Assembly (NCBI GenBank): GCA_026418275.1
Contig: JAOABQ010000107.1
Location: forward strand, 1 to 59,633
Origin: Clostridia bacterium
GTDB taxonomy: Bacteria > Bacillota > Clostridia > Acetivibrionales > DSM-2933
Reading direction: 5' to 3'
DNA: 59,633 nucleotides
Shown piece by piece: positions 25,969 to 34,198 of the stretch. Both the position numbers and the translations under genes were made by a program. Under the pieces are notes generated by a model. The model saw only the letters and a list, made by a program, of their open reading frames with translations, had not been told where the DNA came from and searched no databases. How positions within the stretch are numbered: position 1 is the stretch's first letter; each line of letters starts with the position of its first letter.

Positions 25969-26597
25969 GCAGGTGGGGCTTTGATCTGCGAGAGGTAATT
26001 TGAGGTTTGTATTTTTCTGGCAGTGGTTAATACTGTATTGCAATAAAAGGTTTTTCCTATTATAATAATATGTATGGTCAACTTTATGTAGGCTGTTCTT
26101 AAGTGTTAGTCTCAATATTGTCACTTCAAGTGTTCTAAAGAGGTTTAAATCCGCACTTTCATTTATTTTCCCAATTTCATTACAGAAAAAATTTGATCAA
26201 AAGGCTAATTTACTATGCAAGCTGTACTACTGAACTTTTATGGAATAAGCATCACTTGACGTGTTATAAAGAGCAGCTGTCGTTTGGTATATAGCTTTGA
26301 AATATAATCTGATTATTAGGAAACAACATATCAAAGAATCGAAAATATTTATTTCAGAGGTCCATATAAATTCAACATGCCTTAAATTTGCCTTGAAATT
26401 GCCAGCCTGAAAATACCGACTAATTTTACCTGTACATCCCTCTATAATGATGCATTTATTATTTACTTACCTTCAATAAATCTTAAAATGCCCCATTAAC
26501 AGTCAAAGCGATGCTTGAATGCATTTTTTGGACTCCTGCAGCCTTAGAACAAACTTTCAATGCAACTTAAACAATTAATATGAAGGAGGATGGTAAA
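25969..26597. other. Gene-free stretch of about 630 bp before cheW 1
   Basis: AT-rich, with scattered TATAAT-like words (for example CTCTATAATGATG near 26450) but no convincing -35. The minus-strand frame over the 5' part is a shadow of the MATE gene. I see no RNA gene, riboswitch, repeat or ORF with a ribosome site. Confidence 0.4.
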
Positions 26598-27092
26598 ATG
26601 GCCCCATTAATGGAAGAAACGGTAGAACTTCTTGAGGATACACAAAAGGGTATGTATCTCACATTTTTTTTGGGAAAGGAAGAGTTTGGGATTGAAATTA
26701 AGTATGTAACAGAAATTATAGGCATACAAGCAATTACTTCTATGCCGGAACTTCCGGAGTATATTCAAGGGATTATCAACCTGAGAGGAAAAATAATTCC
26801 TGTAATGGATGTGCGGAGAAGGTTTAAAAAAGAACCTAGGGAGTATAACGATCGAACATGTATTGTTGTAGTTGCTATTAACGATTTATCTATGGGACTT
26901 ATTGTTGATGAGGTTGCAGAGGTTCTGGCGATACCGGAGGGCGATATCGTTCCACCTCCGGAGTTAAAAACAACGGTATCAAACAAGTATATCAAAGCCA
27001 TTGGAAAAGCAGAAAACAGTGTAAAGCTGCTGCTTGACTGCGGTAAACTTTTAGCAGATGGAGAGGTGGAAGGAATCATCCGTGTTGACTAA
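26598..27092 (+). CDS. cheW: CheW-type chemotaxis coupling protein (pair 1)
   Basis: An adaptor linking chemoreceptors to CheA kinase. A 164-residue SH3-like CheW domain: YLTFFLGKEEFGIEIKYVTE, MPELPEYIQGIINLRGKIIP (core motif), VMDVRRRF, MGLIVDEVAEVLAIP. The start is ATG 26598 after AAGGAGG. It lies directly upstream of a chemoreceptor gene and is closely similar to the CheW at 30901. No cheA or other che gene is in the window, so these pairs plug into a kinase encoded elsewhere. Confidence 0.93.
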   Translation: MAPLMEETVELLEDTQKGMYLTFFLGKEEFGIEIKYVTEIIGIQAITSMPELPEYIQGIINLRGKIIPVMDVRRRFKKEPREYNDRTCIVVVAINDLSMGLIVDEVAEVLAIPEGDIVPPPELKTTVSNKYIKAIGKAENSVKLLLDCGKLLADGEVEGIIRVD

Positions 27093-27161
27093 GTATCATT
27101 TGTATTACTAGAGCAGTATTCCATTAATCAAATGAAAATAAAAACCTAAGGAGGAATTATA

Positions 27162-29540
27162 ATGCGGTGGTTTTACAACTTGAAAATCAGTGTGAAAATA
27201 CTATTGGGATTTTTAGTGATTACAATAATATCCGGTTTAATTGGGATCATAGGCCTTTCAAATATCAATTCAATCAGTACCAGTGCTTCGGATATGTATA
27301 ATTTAAATACAAAGCCTCTTGGAGAATTGGGAGACATAGCTGTTTCCTTCCAAAGACAGCGTGTAAACCTTAGGGACATGATTATAGATAAAGATGCAGC
27401 AAGGAGAAACCAATATGCCAACACGATTAAGGAGCTAGATGGCGTAATTGAGAAGAATATGGCGGCATTTAAGGATTCTATGAGGAGTCAGGACGTAAAG
27501 GATGAGTTTGCAAAACTTGAAAAGGATATAAGTCTTTACAACCCGATTCGGGAGAGCATAATAGGGCTTATTCACTCCGGTCAGGAAGATAAAGCGTTGG
27601 CATTAATGCGTGGAGATGGTTTTACTTTAGCCAAAGAAGTAGATAATTCGATTAACAAATTATATGATTTAAAAATAAAATTGGCACAAGCTAAAGATGT
27701 TCAAAATGATGAGAGCTCAAGTCAAGCTACTACCTTTATGATATTAATCCTAGCAATAGGTATTTTAATTGCATTTGCAGTCGGTGTTTTTATATCCAGA
27801 ATCATCAGCAAACCTCTCAACAAAACGTCGGATATGATTATTGAGATGGGCAAGGGACATTTGGGAAGGAGGCTTAAAATTGATACCACTGACGAAATCG
27901 GTATGATGGCGAAAGCTATGGACCAGTTTGCAGATGAACTGCAGAATAATGTAATCGGTACAATGCAAAAAATAGCCCAAGGCGATTTAAACCTAAAAAT
28001 TGAGTCTAAGGACAGGGATGATGAAATATCCCCTGCATTAAAGAAAACAGTAGATACAATAAAAGAATTAATGAAAGAAATCAATGAACTTATCAATGCT
28101 GTCCAATTGGGTAAGCTGGATGCAAGAGGCAATTCCGTTACATATAACGGGACCTGGAAAGAACTGGTAGAAGGAATCAACCGGTTAGTTGATTCCTTTG
28201 TAACCCCGATTAATGTAACTGCCGAATATGTTGAAAGAATCAGCAAAGGGGATATACCGCAAAAGATTAGTGACACATATTACGGTGACTTCAATGAAAT
28301 AAAAAATAGTGTAAATCAGTGCATTGATGCTGTGAATGAACTTATAAAAGACTCTAATATGCTTGCCGTTGCAGCATCTGAAGGGAAACTCAGCATCCGG
28401 GCGGATGCTTCAAAGCACGGTGGAGACTTTGCGAAAATTATTCAAGGCGTAAATAATACCCTGGACGCAGTGATAGAACCCATTAAAGAGGCCTCGGAGG
28501 TTTTGGAGGAAATGTCAAAGGGAAATCTCCATGTCAATGTGAAGGGTGAATATAAAGGAGACCATGCAACAATTAAAAATGCACTGAATAATACAATCCG
28601 GTCCCTCAATGAGGTGCTTATCAACATCAATAACGCGGCAGAAGAAGTAGCCGGCGGAGCCAAACAAGTTTCCAATTCCAGTCAGGCTTTGTCCCAGGGG
28701 TCAACCGAACAAGCAAGCTCTGTTGAGCAGATTACATCTTCCATGACAGAAATAGCAGCACAAACAAAACAGAATGCAGTTAATGCCAACCAGGCCAATG
28801 AGCTTGCGGTCAATGCGAAGAACAATGCGACACAAGGGAACACGCAAATGCAGGAAATGCTAAAGTCGATGGCAGAAATCAATGAGTCTTCAGCCAATAT
28901 ATCAAAGATTATCAAAGTCATTGATGAAATCGCTTTCCAAACCAATATATTGGCACTCAATGCAGCTGTAGAGGCTGCCAGAGCGGGTCAGCACGGAAAA
29001 GGGTTTGCGGTGGTGGCTGAAGAGGTTAGAAATCTTGCGGCAAGAAGCGCTAATGCTGCCAAAGAAACAACGGTGATGATTGAAAGTTCAATAAAAAAGG
29101 TTGAGATCGGTACGAAAATAGCGAACGAAACAGCAGAGGCGCTGGACAAGATCGTTGATGGTGTCGCCAAAGCGGCTGAACTTGTAGGGCAAATTGCCAG
29201 TGCCTCCAATGAACAGGCATCGGGAATTGCCCAGGTGAACCAAGCAATTGCCCAGGTGTCACAGGTTACACAGACAAACTCTGCCACATCTGAAGAAAGT
29301 GCTGCTGCAAGTGAGGAACTATCCGGACAAGCAGAACTGCTAAAAGATATGGTAGGCAAATTTACTCTAAAGAAAATGAATTCACTGGAGGATTTAAATT
29401 CCGATATCCTAAAAATGCTTGAGGGAGCAGCCGACAAGATAAATCCTGGACTGGTAAACGGGAAGAAGCGGCCGGAAAGGGACGGAAAAGGAAATAAAGT
29501 GAAAATCGCTTTAGATGACAAGGATTTTGGAAAATATTAA
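27162..29540 (+). CDS. Methyl-accepting chemotaxis protein (pair 1)
   Basis: A 792-residue transmembrane chemoreceptor. TM1 (about 12-32) is followed by a four-helix-bundle ligand domain (about 35-185), TM2 (about 190-212), HAMP (ISRIISKPLNKTSDMI onward), then a string of HAMP-like units (SKGDIPQKISDTYYGDFNEI, EGKLSIRADASKHGGDFAKI, SKGNLHVNVKGEYKGDHATI). The cytoplasmic signalling domain peaks at FQTNILALNAAVEAARAGQH, the CheA/CheW-contacting hairpin. The C terminus ends KIALDDKDFGKY, the same tail as the receptor at 31445. AGGAGG ribosome site. The ligand is unknown. It is followed by a strong terminator. Confidence 0.94.
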   Translation: MRWFYNLKISVKILLGFLVITIISGLIGIIGLSNINSISTSASDMYNLNTKPLGELGDIAVSFQRQRVNLRDMIIDKDAARRNQYANTIKELDGVIEKNMAAFKDSMRSQDVKDEFAKLEKDISLYNPIRESIIGLIHSGQEDKALALMRGDGFTLAKEVDNSINKLYDLKIKLAQAKDVQNDESSSQATTFMILILAIGILIAFAVGVFISRIISKPLNKTSDMIIEMGKGHLGRRLKIDTTDEIGMMAKAMDQFADELQNNVIGTMQKIAQGDLNLKIESKDRDDEISPALKKTVDTIKELMKEINELINAVQLGKLDARGNSVTYNGTWKELVEGINRLVDSFVTPINVTAEYVERISKGDIPQKISDTYYGDFNEIKNSVNQCIDAVNELIKDSNMLAVAASEGKLSIRADASKHGGDFAKIIQGVNNTLDAVIEPIKEASEVLEEMSKGNLHVNVKGEYKGDHATIKNALNNTIRSLNEVLININNAAEEVAGGAKQVSNSSQALSQGSTEQASSVEQITSSMTEIAAQTKQNAVNANQANELAVNAKNNATQGNTQMQEMLKSMAEINESSANISKIIKVIDEIAFQTNILALNAAVEAARAGQHGKGFAVVAEEVRNLAARSANAAKETTVMIESSIKKVEIGTKIANETAEALDKIVDGVAKAAELVGQIASASNEQASGIAQVNQAIAQVSQVTQTNSATSEESAAASEELSGQAELLKDMVGKFTLKKMNSLEDLNSDILKMLEGAADKINPGLVNGKKRPERDGKGNKVKIALDDKDFGKY

Positions 29541-29555
29541 TCAGGAAGCTTAAAA

Positions 29556-29600
29556 GGGGTAAATCCATTATAAACATTTATAGGATTTACCCTCTTTTTT
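29556..29600 (+). terminator. Intrinsic terminator after receptor 1
   Basis: GGGTAAATCC / GGATTTACCC perfect 10-bp stem (further AT pairing inside), followed by CTCTTTTTT. Confidence 0.9.
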
Positions 29601-29648
29601 GCCCAATTGCAGGCAGATTTAGACCCCAATTTTGAGAAATTTCTATGC

Positions 29649-29755
29649 TAGTGCTTTTTAACACAACAAATTTTAGGTTTTTCAAAGTGTTAAAAATGCA
29701 CTTCATCTGTTTGTGCCTCGCATACCCTAGAAAAGAATTACGTTACGAGGCACTA
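29649..29755 (+). repeat. 105-bp two-hairpin repeat, copy 2
   Basis: TAGTGCTTTTTAACAC to GAGGCACTA, with two extra bases in the first loop relative to copy 1. Both stems are intact: GTGCCTCG / CGAGGCAC is perfect here. It lies 42 bp upstream of the TetR promoter -35. Confidence 0.88.
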
Positions 29756-29797
29756 GTGCTTTAAAGGGATTCGCTTTACACCCATAATATTTTTGTG

Positions 29798-29826
29798 TTG
29801 ACAGAGAGGGAAGATTTCCATATAAT
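29798..29826 (+). promoter_or_regulatory. Sigma-A promoter of the TetR gene
   Basis: Exact consensus TTGACA (29798-29803) and TATAAT (29821-29826) with a 17-bp spacer. Transcription should start near 29833, which makes ATG 29839 almost leaderless and favours ATG 29869 as the TetR start. Confidence 0.85.
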
Positions 29827-29868
29827 TAATTTATAAGCATGTTATCACTTACTAACATAGGTGAGCCA

Positions 29869-30453
29869 ATGAGTAAAAGTATATACCTATCTCGTAAAGA
29901 CAGTATTGTTCTTACTGCGATCGAAATCATCGATGAGCTTGGAATTAACGAGCTTTCAATCCGCGAACTTGCGCACCGTCAAGGTGTTTCTGAGCCAGCT
30001 CTCTATAGACATTTTAAAAGCAAGCAGGAGATCATATTAGCTGTTCTGGACTACTTTTCCTACTTTGACGATATGATTGCAAAGACCATTTCGGAAAAAA
30101 AGTACTCAGCTAAGGATGGAATACGGTTTTGGGTAAAATCCTATGCAGAATATTATGAAAACTATCCTGCAATGACTGCAGTATTATTTGTGTACGATGC
30201 TTTAAAATATGATGCTGCTTTAGAGAAAAGGTTTAAGGACATTTTGGAAAAAAGGGAATGTACGCTTACATATTTAGTCGAAGAAGGGCAAAGAAGGCTG
30301 GAGATTCACAAACTGTTTTATAGTGAAGACCTTACACATACGATTTTAGGATTAACAAAATCGATTATTTTCAAGTGGAGAATGAATGATTATTCATTTT
30401 CTTTAAAGGATCGGATTCTGAGGGCAATGGAAAGTCTGCTCAGTGTTTGCTAG
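29869..30453 (+). CDS. TetR/AcrR family transcriptional regulator
   Basis: A 194-residue repressor-type regulator. The N-terminal helix-turn-helix is clear (IIDELGINELSIRELAHRQG, VSEPALYRHFKSKQEIILAV); the C-terminal ligand domain (about 60-190) is not recognisable by class. It starts at ATG 29869, behind AGGTG; ATG 29839 would lie at the transcription start. It stands between two cheW-receptor pairs; no efflux gene is adjacent, so its target is unclear. Confidence 0.87.
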   Translation: MSKSIYLSRKDSIVLTAIEIIDELGINELSIRELAHRQGVSEPALYRHFKSKQEIILAVLDYFSYFDDMIAKTISEKKYSAKDGIRFWVKSYAEYYENYPAMTAVLFVYDALKYDAALEKRFKDILEKRECTLTYLVEEGQRRLEIHKLFYSEDLTHTILGLTKSIIFKWRMNDYSFSLKDRILRAMESLLSVC

Positions 30454-30900
30454 TACTCACTTATCAATTGTCTTGTTCTTTTATCCATTTCAATAATTAA
30501 GACCCGAATTGCAATTATTTCGGGCATGGGGGAAACCCAAACAACCTTACGGTCACAAATTCATTTTTTGAGATTAATAAATCTATTATTTGCTGCATAA
30601 AACTATTTTGCATTTTAGTGCTTAATTTACAACAAATTTCTTATTTTTTAAAGCGTTAAAATGCAATTCCTTTATTAGTGCCTGCACGCTCCGGAAAGGA
30701 ATGCTGCCGCTGGTCTCAAGCGCGGGGAAATAACTCGGCATTACCGATTCTTACTGTGCATGTATACGGGTAGTTATCTATATTTTCAATTTGTTGACTA
30801 AAGTAAAAACTCTCCGATGACAATAGAAATTGGCGGCGAAGCTAAATTCTTTGCAGGTATTCTGCTAAGTAAAAAATACTATGAAAAGGAGTTGATCAAC
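30454..30900. other. Intergenic region between TetR and cheW 2, with decayed repeat
   Basis: Contains CCCGAA...TTCGGG (near 30513-30533), a weak stem without T-run, and decayed repeat copy 3. TCCGATGA at 30813-30820 resembles a flagellar/chemotaxis sigma-D -10 (GCCGATAA-like), but the upstream -35 match is poor. The frame from 30817 is not a credible start for cheW. Confidence 0.35.
30616..30721 (+). repeat. 105-bp repeat, copy 3 (decayed)
   Basis: Recognisable by TAGTGCTTAATTTACAACAA, the AAAGCGTTAAAATGCA segment and GTGCCTGCACGC...GGAAAGGAATG, in the same order and spacing as intact copies. Both stems are largely lost. Confidence 0.5.
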
Positions 30901-31395
30901 ATGGCTCAATTAATGGAAGATGTGCTCGAAACGGTAGAAGATACGCAAAAGGGAAAGTTTCTAACATTTTTGCTTGGGCAGGAGAGTTATGGTATTGAAA
31001 TTAAGTTTGTTACCGAAATCATAGGAATACAAACCATCACACCTGTACCTGAACTTCCCTCATACGTGCAAGGAATCATCAACCTAAGAGGCAAAATTAT
31101 CCCTGTAATGGATGTAAGAACAAGATTTAAGAAAGGTTTCAGAGAGTATAATGATAGAACCTGTATTATTGTCATTGATATCAAGGATATTTCAATTGGA
31201 CTTATAGTAGATCTTGTAGCTGAGGTCTTGGCAATACCGGAAGAGCATATTGTTCCGCCGCCCGCCATGAAGACAGGATTCCAAAACCGTTATATCAAGG
31301 GAATTGGAAAGGTTGAGAATGAAGTTATTCTATTAATGGATTGTGAAAGGCTTTTGGATAGCAGCGAAATCGAAGGAATTAATGAAGCCATATAA
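30901..31395 (+). CDS. cheW: CheW-type chemotaxis coupling protein (pair 2)
   Basis: 164 residues, the same length as the CheW at 26598 and alignable throughout (EDTQKGKFLTFLLGQESYGI, VPELPSYVQGIINLRGKIIP, IGLIVDLVAEVLAIPEEHIV). ATG 30901 with AAAAGGAG nine bases upstream; the longer frame from 30817 has no ribosome site. It feeds the receptor encoded 49 bases downstream. The close similarity points to a duplication of a cheW-receptor pair. Confidence 0.93.
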   Translation: MAQLMEDVLETVEDTQKGKFLTFLLGQESYGIEIKFVTEIIGIQTITPVPELPSYVQGIINLRGKIIPVMDVRTRFKKGFREYNDRTCIIVIDIKDISIGLIVDLVAEVLAIPEEHIVPPPAMKTGFQNRYIKGIGKVENEVILLMDCERLLDSSEIEGINEAI

Positions 31396-31444
31396 GTTAT
31401 TAAAAGTGCTATGAAGGGCAACATAAAAACAAGGAGGAGCTAAT

Positions 31445-33946
31445 ATGGGCTGGTATTACAATATGAAAATCAGTGCAAAGCTGTTGTTGGGGTTTATTGT
31501 TGTGGCTTTAATTGCAGGGGTTATAGGATTGATTGGAATAACCAACATGAAGACCATTGATGAGGATTATACCAAATTATATGAAGAAAACACCGTTTCA
31601 CTGGGATATATGGGGGATGTGGGTGTTGCCTTTCAGAGGATAAGGATCAATATAAGAGACCTGATTGAGGATACGGCTAACAAAGAAAAGTACTTGAGCA
31701 AGATTGAAGAATTGAGCAATAAGATCAATGATAATTTAGTCAAATATGAAAAACTGATTTCATCAGAAGCAGAAGCTAAAGAATTCGATGGCATGGAGTT
31801 GTCTTTAAGCAAGTATATGGAGTTAAAGGAAAAAGTGATTGGGGATGTCCAGTCAAACCGGGCAGAACAGGCACTCATGCTCTTGCGGGGGGAAATGTTC
31901 CAAGCGGCGCAAAAGGTAGATGCATCCATCAACGAGATATATGAAATGAATTTAAAACAAGCGGCTGAACGGTCGGAGGCAAATTCGGCGACAGCCAATC
32001 AGTCTATGGTGATTATGATTATTGCGCTGGTTATCGGTATGGGAGCAGCCGTCGGTTTAGGAATATTTATATCAAGGATTATTAGCAAGCCTGTTAAGAA
32101 ACTGTCCGAAGCAGCGGATAAAATAGCGCTGGGGGATGTAAATGTAAATGTGGAATCCACATCTAAAGATGAAATTGGGGACCTGATGAAATCCTTCAGT
32201 AAAATGGTGGATAACATCCGGGATCAGGCAGCCAATGCCGAAAAAATTGCTGCAGGAGACTTAGGGGTAGAAGTAAAAGCAAAATCCGAAAATGATGTTC
32301 TTGCAAAAAGCATGAAATATGTTGTTGAAACTTTAAGGAATCTGGCTGCCGAAACCTCTATGCTTACAAAAGCGGCAGTGGATGGAAAGTTGGATACCCG
32401 GGGCAATCCGGATAAGTTCAGGGGCGGCTACAGGGAGATTGTGGAAGGTGTCAATAAAACGCTGGATGCTGTCATTGGACCGCTCAATGTAGCTGCAGAA
32501 TATGTTGACCGGATCAGTAAGGGAGATATTCCAGCCAAGATTACCGATACATACTACGGAGACTTCAACGAAATTAAAAATAATATCAATATGTGTATTG
32601 ATGCAATTAATGAGCTCATCCAAGATGCCAATATGCTTGCCGGTGCTGCTGTGGAAGGGAAGCTTCGTACCCGGGCGGATATTTGTAAACATGGCGGAGA
32701 TTTTGCCAAAATTATTCAAGGTGTAAACAATACCCTGGATGCGGTTATAGAACCTGTACAGGAGGCAGCTTCCGTACTGGACGAAATGTCCAAAGGCAAC
32801 CTTAAAGTGAACGTAAAAGGGAACTATAAAGGTGACCATGCGGCCATTAAAAATGCGCTTAACGATACCATCCATACACTTTCCGGCTATGTAACAGAAA
32901 TCTCACAGGTATTAAATAAAATGGCGGAAGGAAATCTTCATGTCAGTGTTAATGGTGAGTATAAAGGAGACTTTATCGAAATCAAAAATTCCCTGAATTT
33001 AATCATTGACTCTCTTAATGAAGTGCTGGGTGATATCAATGGAGCTGCTGAGCAGGTGGCCGGAGGGGCAAGACAGGTCTCGGATTCCAGCCAGGCATTA
33101 TCTCAAGGATCGACGGAACAGGCAAGCTCTGTTGAAGAAATTACCGCATCCATGGAACAGGTTGCGTCACAGACCAAACAGAACGCGGTAAATGCAAACC
33201 AAGCCAACGATCTGGCAGCTTCGGCCAAGGAAAATGCACTCCAGGGCAATTCGCAAATGCAGGAGATGCTCAAAGCCATGGTGGAGATCAACGAGTCTTC
33301 TGCAAATATTTCCAAAATCATTAAGGTTATCGATGAGATTGCTTTCCAGACCAATATCCTTGCACTGAATGCAGCAGTGGAGGCTGCAAGGGCAGGGCAG
33401 CACGGCAAGGGATTTGCCGTGGTGGCTGAAGAGGTTAGAAACTTGGCAGCCAGAAGTGCAAATGCAGCGAAGGAAACAACGATGTTAATTGAAGGGTCCA
33501 TTAAGAAGGTGGAAACAGGCACAAAAATAGCAAATGAAACAGCCCGGGCATTGGACCAGATTGTGGATGGAGTCGCTAAGGCAGCAGATTTGGTAGGGCA
33601 GATTGCTTCTGCTTCCAATGAACAAGCTTCGGGAATCGCCCAGGTTAATCAGGCGATTGCCCAGGTATCCCAAGTGACCCAAACCAATTCTGCTACATCT
33701 GAAGAAAGTGCAGCAGCAAGTGAAGAATTGTCCGGACAGGCTGAGCTTTTAAAACAAATGGTTGGAAGATTTAGTATAAAAAAAGCTTCTTCTTATGAAA
33801 ACATAAATCCCGATTTGATTAAAATGCTGGAAAGCGTTGCGGATACAAAAGCTGCTGCTCTCAGCAAAAAAAGAAAACCTGAAGCTTTACCGGCAGCGAA
33901 AAGGACTAAAATAGCGTTGGATGATAAAGATTTCGGTAAATATTAA
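31445..33946 (+). CDS. Methyl-accepting chemotaxis protein (pair 2)
   Basis: An 833-residue chemoreceptor built like the one at 27162: TM1, four-helix-bundle sensor, TM2 (about 182-205), HAMP, a row of HAMP-like units, then a signalling domain with FQTNILALNAAVEAARAGQH. It carries one more HAMP-like unit than receptor 1 (LNKMAEGNLHVSVNGEYKGD follows MSKGNLKVNVKGNYKGD), which accounts for most of the 41-residue length difference. The sensor domains have diverged while the signalling domains are almost identical. It has the same C-terminal tail, KIALDDKDFGKY. AGGAGG ribosome site. Confidence 0.94.
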   Translation: MGWYYNMKISAKLLLGFIVVALIAGVIGLIGITNMKTIDEDYTKLYEENTVSLGYMGDVGVAFQRIRINIRDLIEDTANKEKYLSKIEELSNKINDNLVKYEKLISSEAEAKEFDGMELSLSKYMELKEKVIGDVQSNRAEQALMLLRGEMFQAAQKVDASINEIYEMNLKQAAERSEANSATANQSMVIMIIALVIGMGAAVGLGIFISRIISKPVKKLSEAADKIALGDVNVNVESTSKDEIGDLMKSFSKMVDNIRDQAANAEKIAAGDLGVEVKAKSENDVLAKSMKYVVETLRNLAAETSMLTKAAVDGKLDTRGNPDKFRGGYREIVEGVNKTLDAVIGPLNVAAEYVDRISKGDIPAKITDTYYGDFNEIKNNINMCIDAINELIQDANMLAGAAVEGKLRTRADICKHGGDFAKIIQGVNNTLDAVIEPVQEAASVLDEMSKGNLKVNVKGNYKGDHAAIKNALNDTIHTLSGYVTEISQVLNKMAEGNLHVSVNGEYKGDFIEIKNSLNLIIDSLNEVLGDINGAAEQVAGGARQVSDSSQALSQGSTEQASSVEEITASMEQVASQTKQNAVNANQANDLAASAKENALQGNSQMQEMLKAMVEINESSANISKIIKVIDEIAFQTNILALNAAVEAARAGQHGKGFAVVAEEVRNLAARSANAAKETTMLIEGSIKKVETGTKIANETARALDQIVDGVAKAADLVGQIASASNEQASGIAQVNQAIAQVSQVTQTNSATSEESAAASEELSGQAELLKQMVGRFSIKKASSYENINPDLIKMLESVADTKAAALSKKRKPEALPAAKRTKIALDDKDFGKY

Positions 33947-33971
33947 TAACCACCTTGAAGCACGTAATTTT

Positions 33972-34015
33972 AAAGTTTACCCCCTCACCTTTGCTTGACG
34001 GAGGGGGTAAACTTT
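33972..34015 (+). terminator. Terminator-like hairpin after receptor 2
   Basis: AAAGTTTACCCCCTC pairs perfectly over 15 bp with GAGGGGGTAAACTTT around a 14-base loop. The U-tract is short (the arm ends CTTTATATG). Confidence 0.75.
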
Positions 34016-34198
34016 ATATGAAGTGAGATATTGTTTAAGGCATTTAGGTTTGATAGACTTAACATGAGGAGAAAAACGTGTGATTTTGGTATGATAATAA
34101 TATATTGTATACAACTTAGCGGTGTAAATGCTTTTTAAGTGATGATTAAAGCTGCTTTTCATGCAAAAGCATAACAAATACTTTGAGGTGGAATAGTC

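Larger units (their letters stand above)
29541..29868. other. Intergenic region between receptor 1 and the TetR gene
   Basis: Holds, in order, the receptor terminator, repeat copy 2 and a near-consensus sigma-A promoter, each listed separately. Immediately after the repeat the word TAGTGCTTTAAAG resembles the start of another, truncated copy. Confidence 0.5.

Noticed and set aside
25389..26081. Long minus-strand frame of 230 codons
   Set aside because: Antisense to the well-supported MATE gene, low-complexity Ile/Thr/Pro/Ser composition, no ribosome site.
27722..28276. Minus-strand frame of 184 codons (also 28988-29521 and 33103-33618)
   Set aside because: Antisense shadows of receptor genes, Ser/Ala/Phe-rich translations typical of reversed Glu/Ala/Asn coding.
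30805..30820. Sigma-D (flagellar) promoter ahead of cheW 2
   Set aside because: The TCCGATGA -10 is close but the -35 does not match TAAA at correct spacing.
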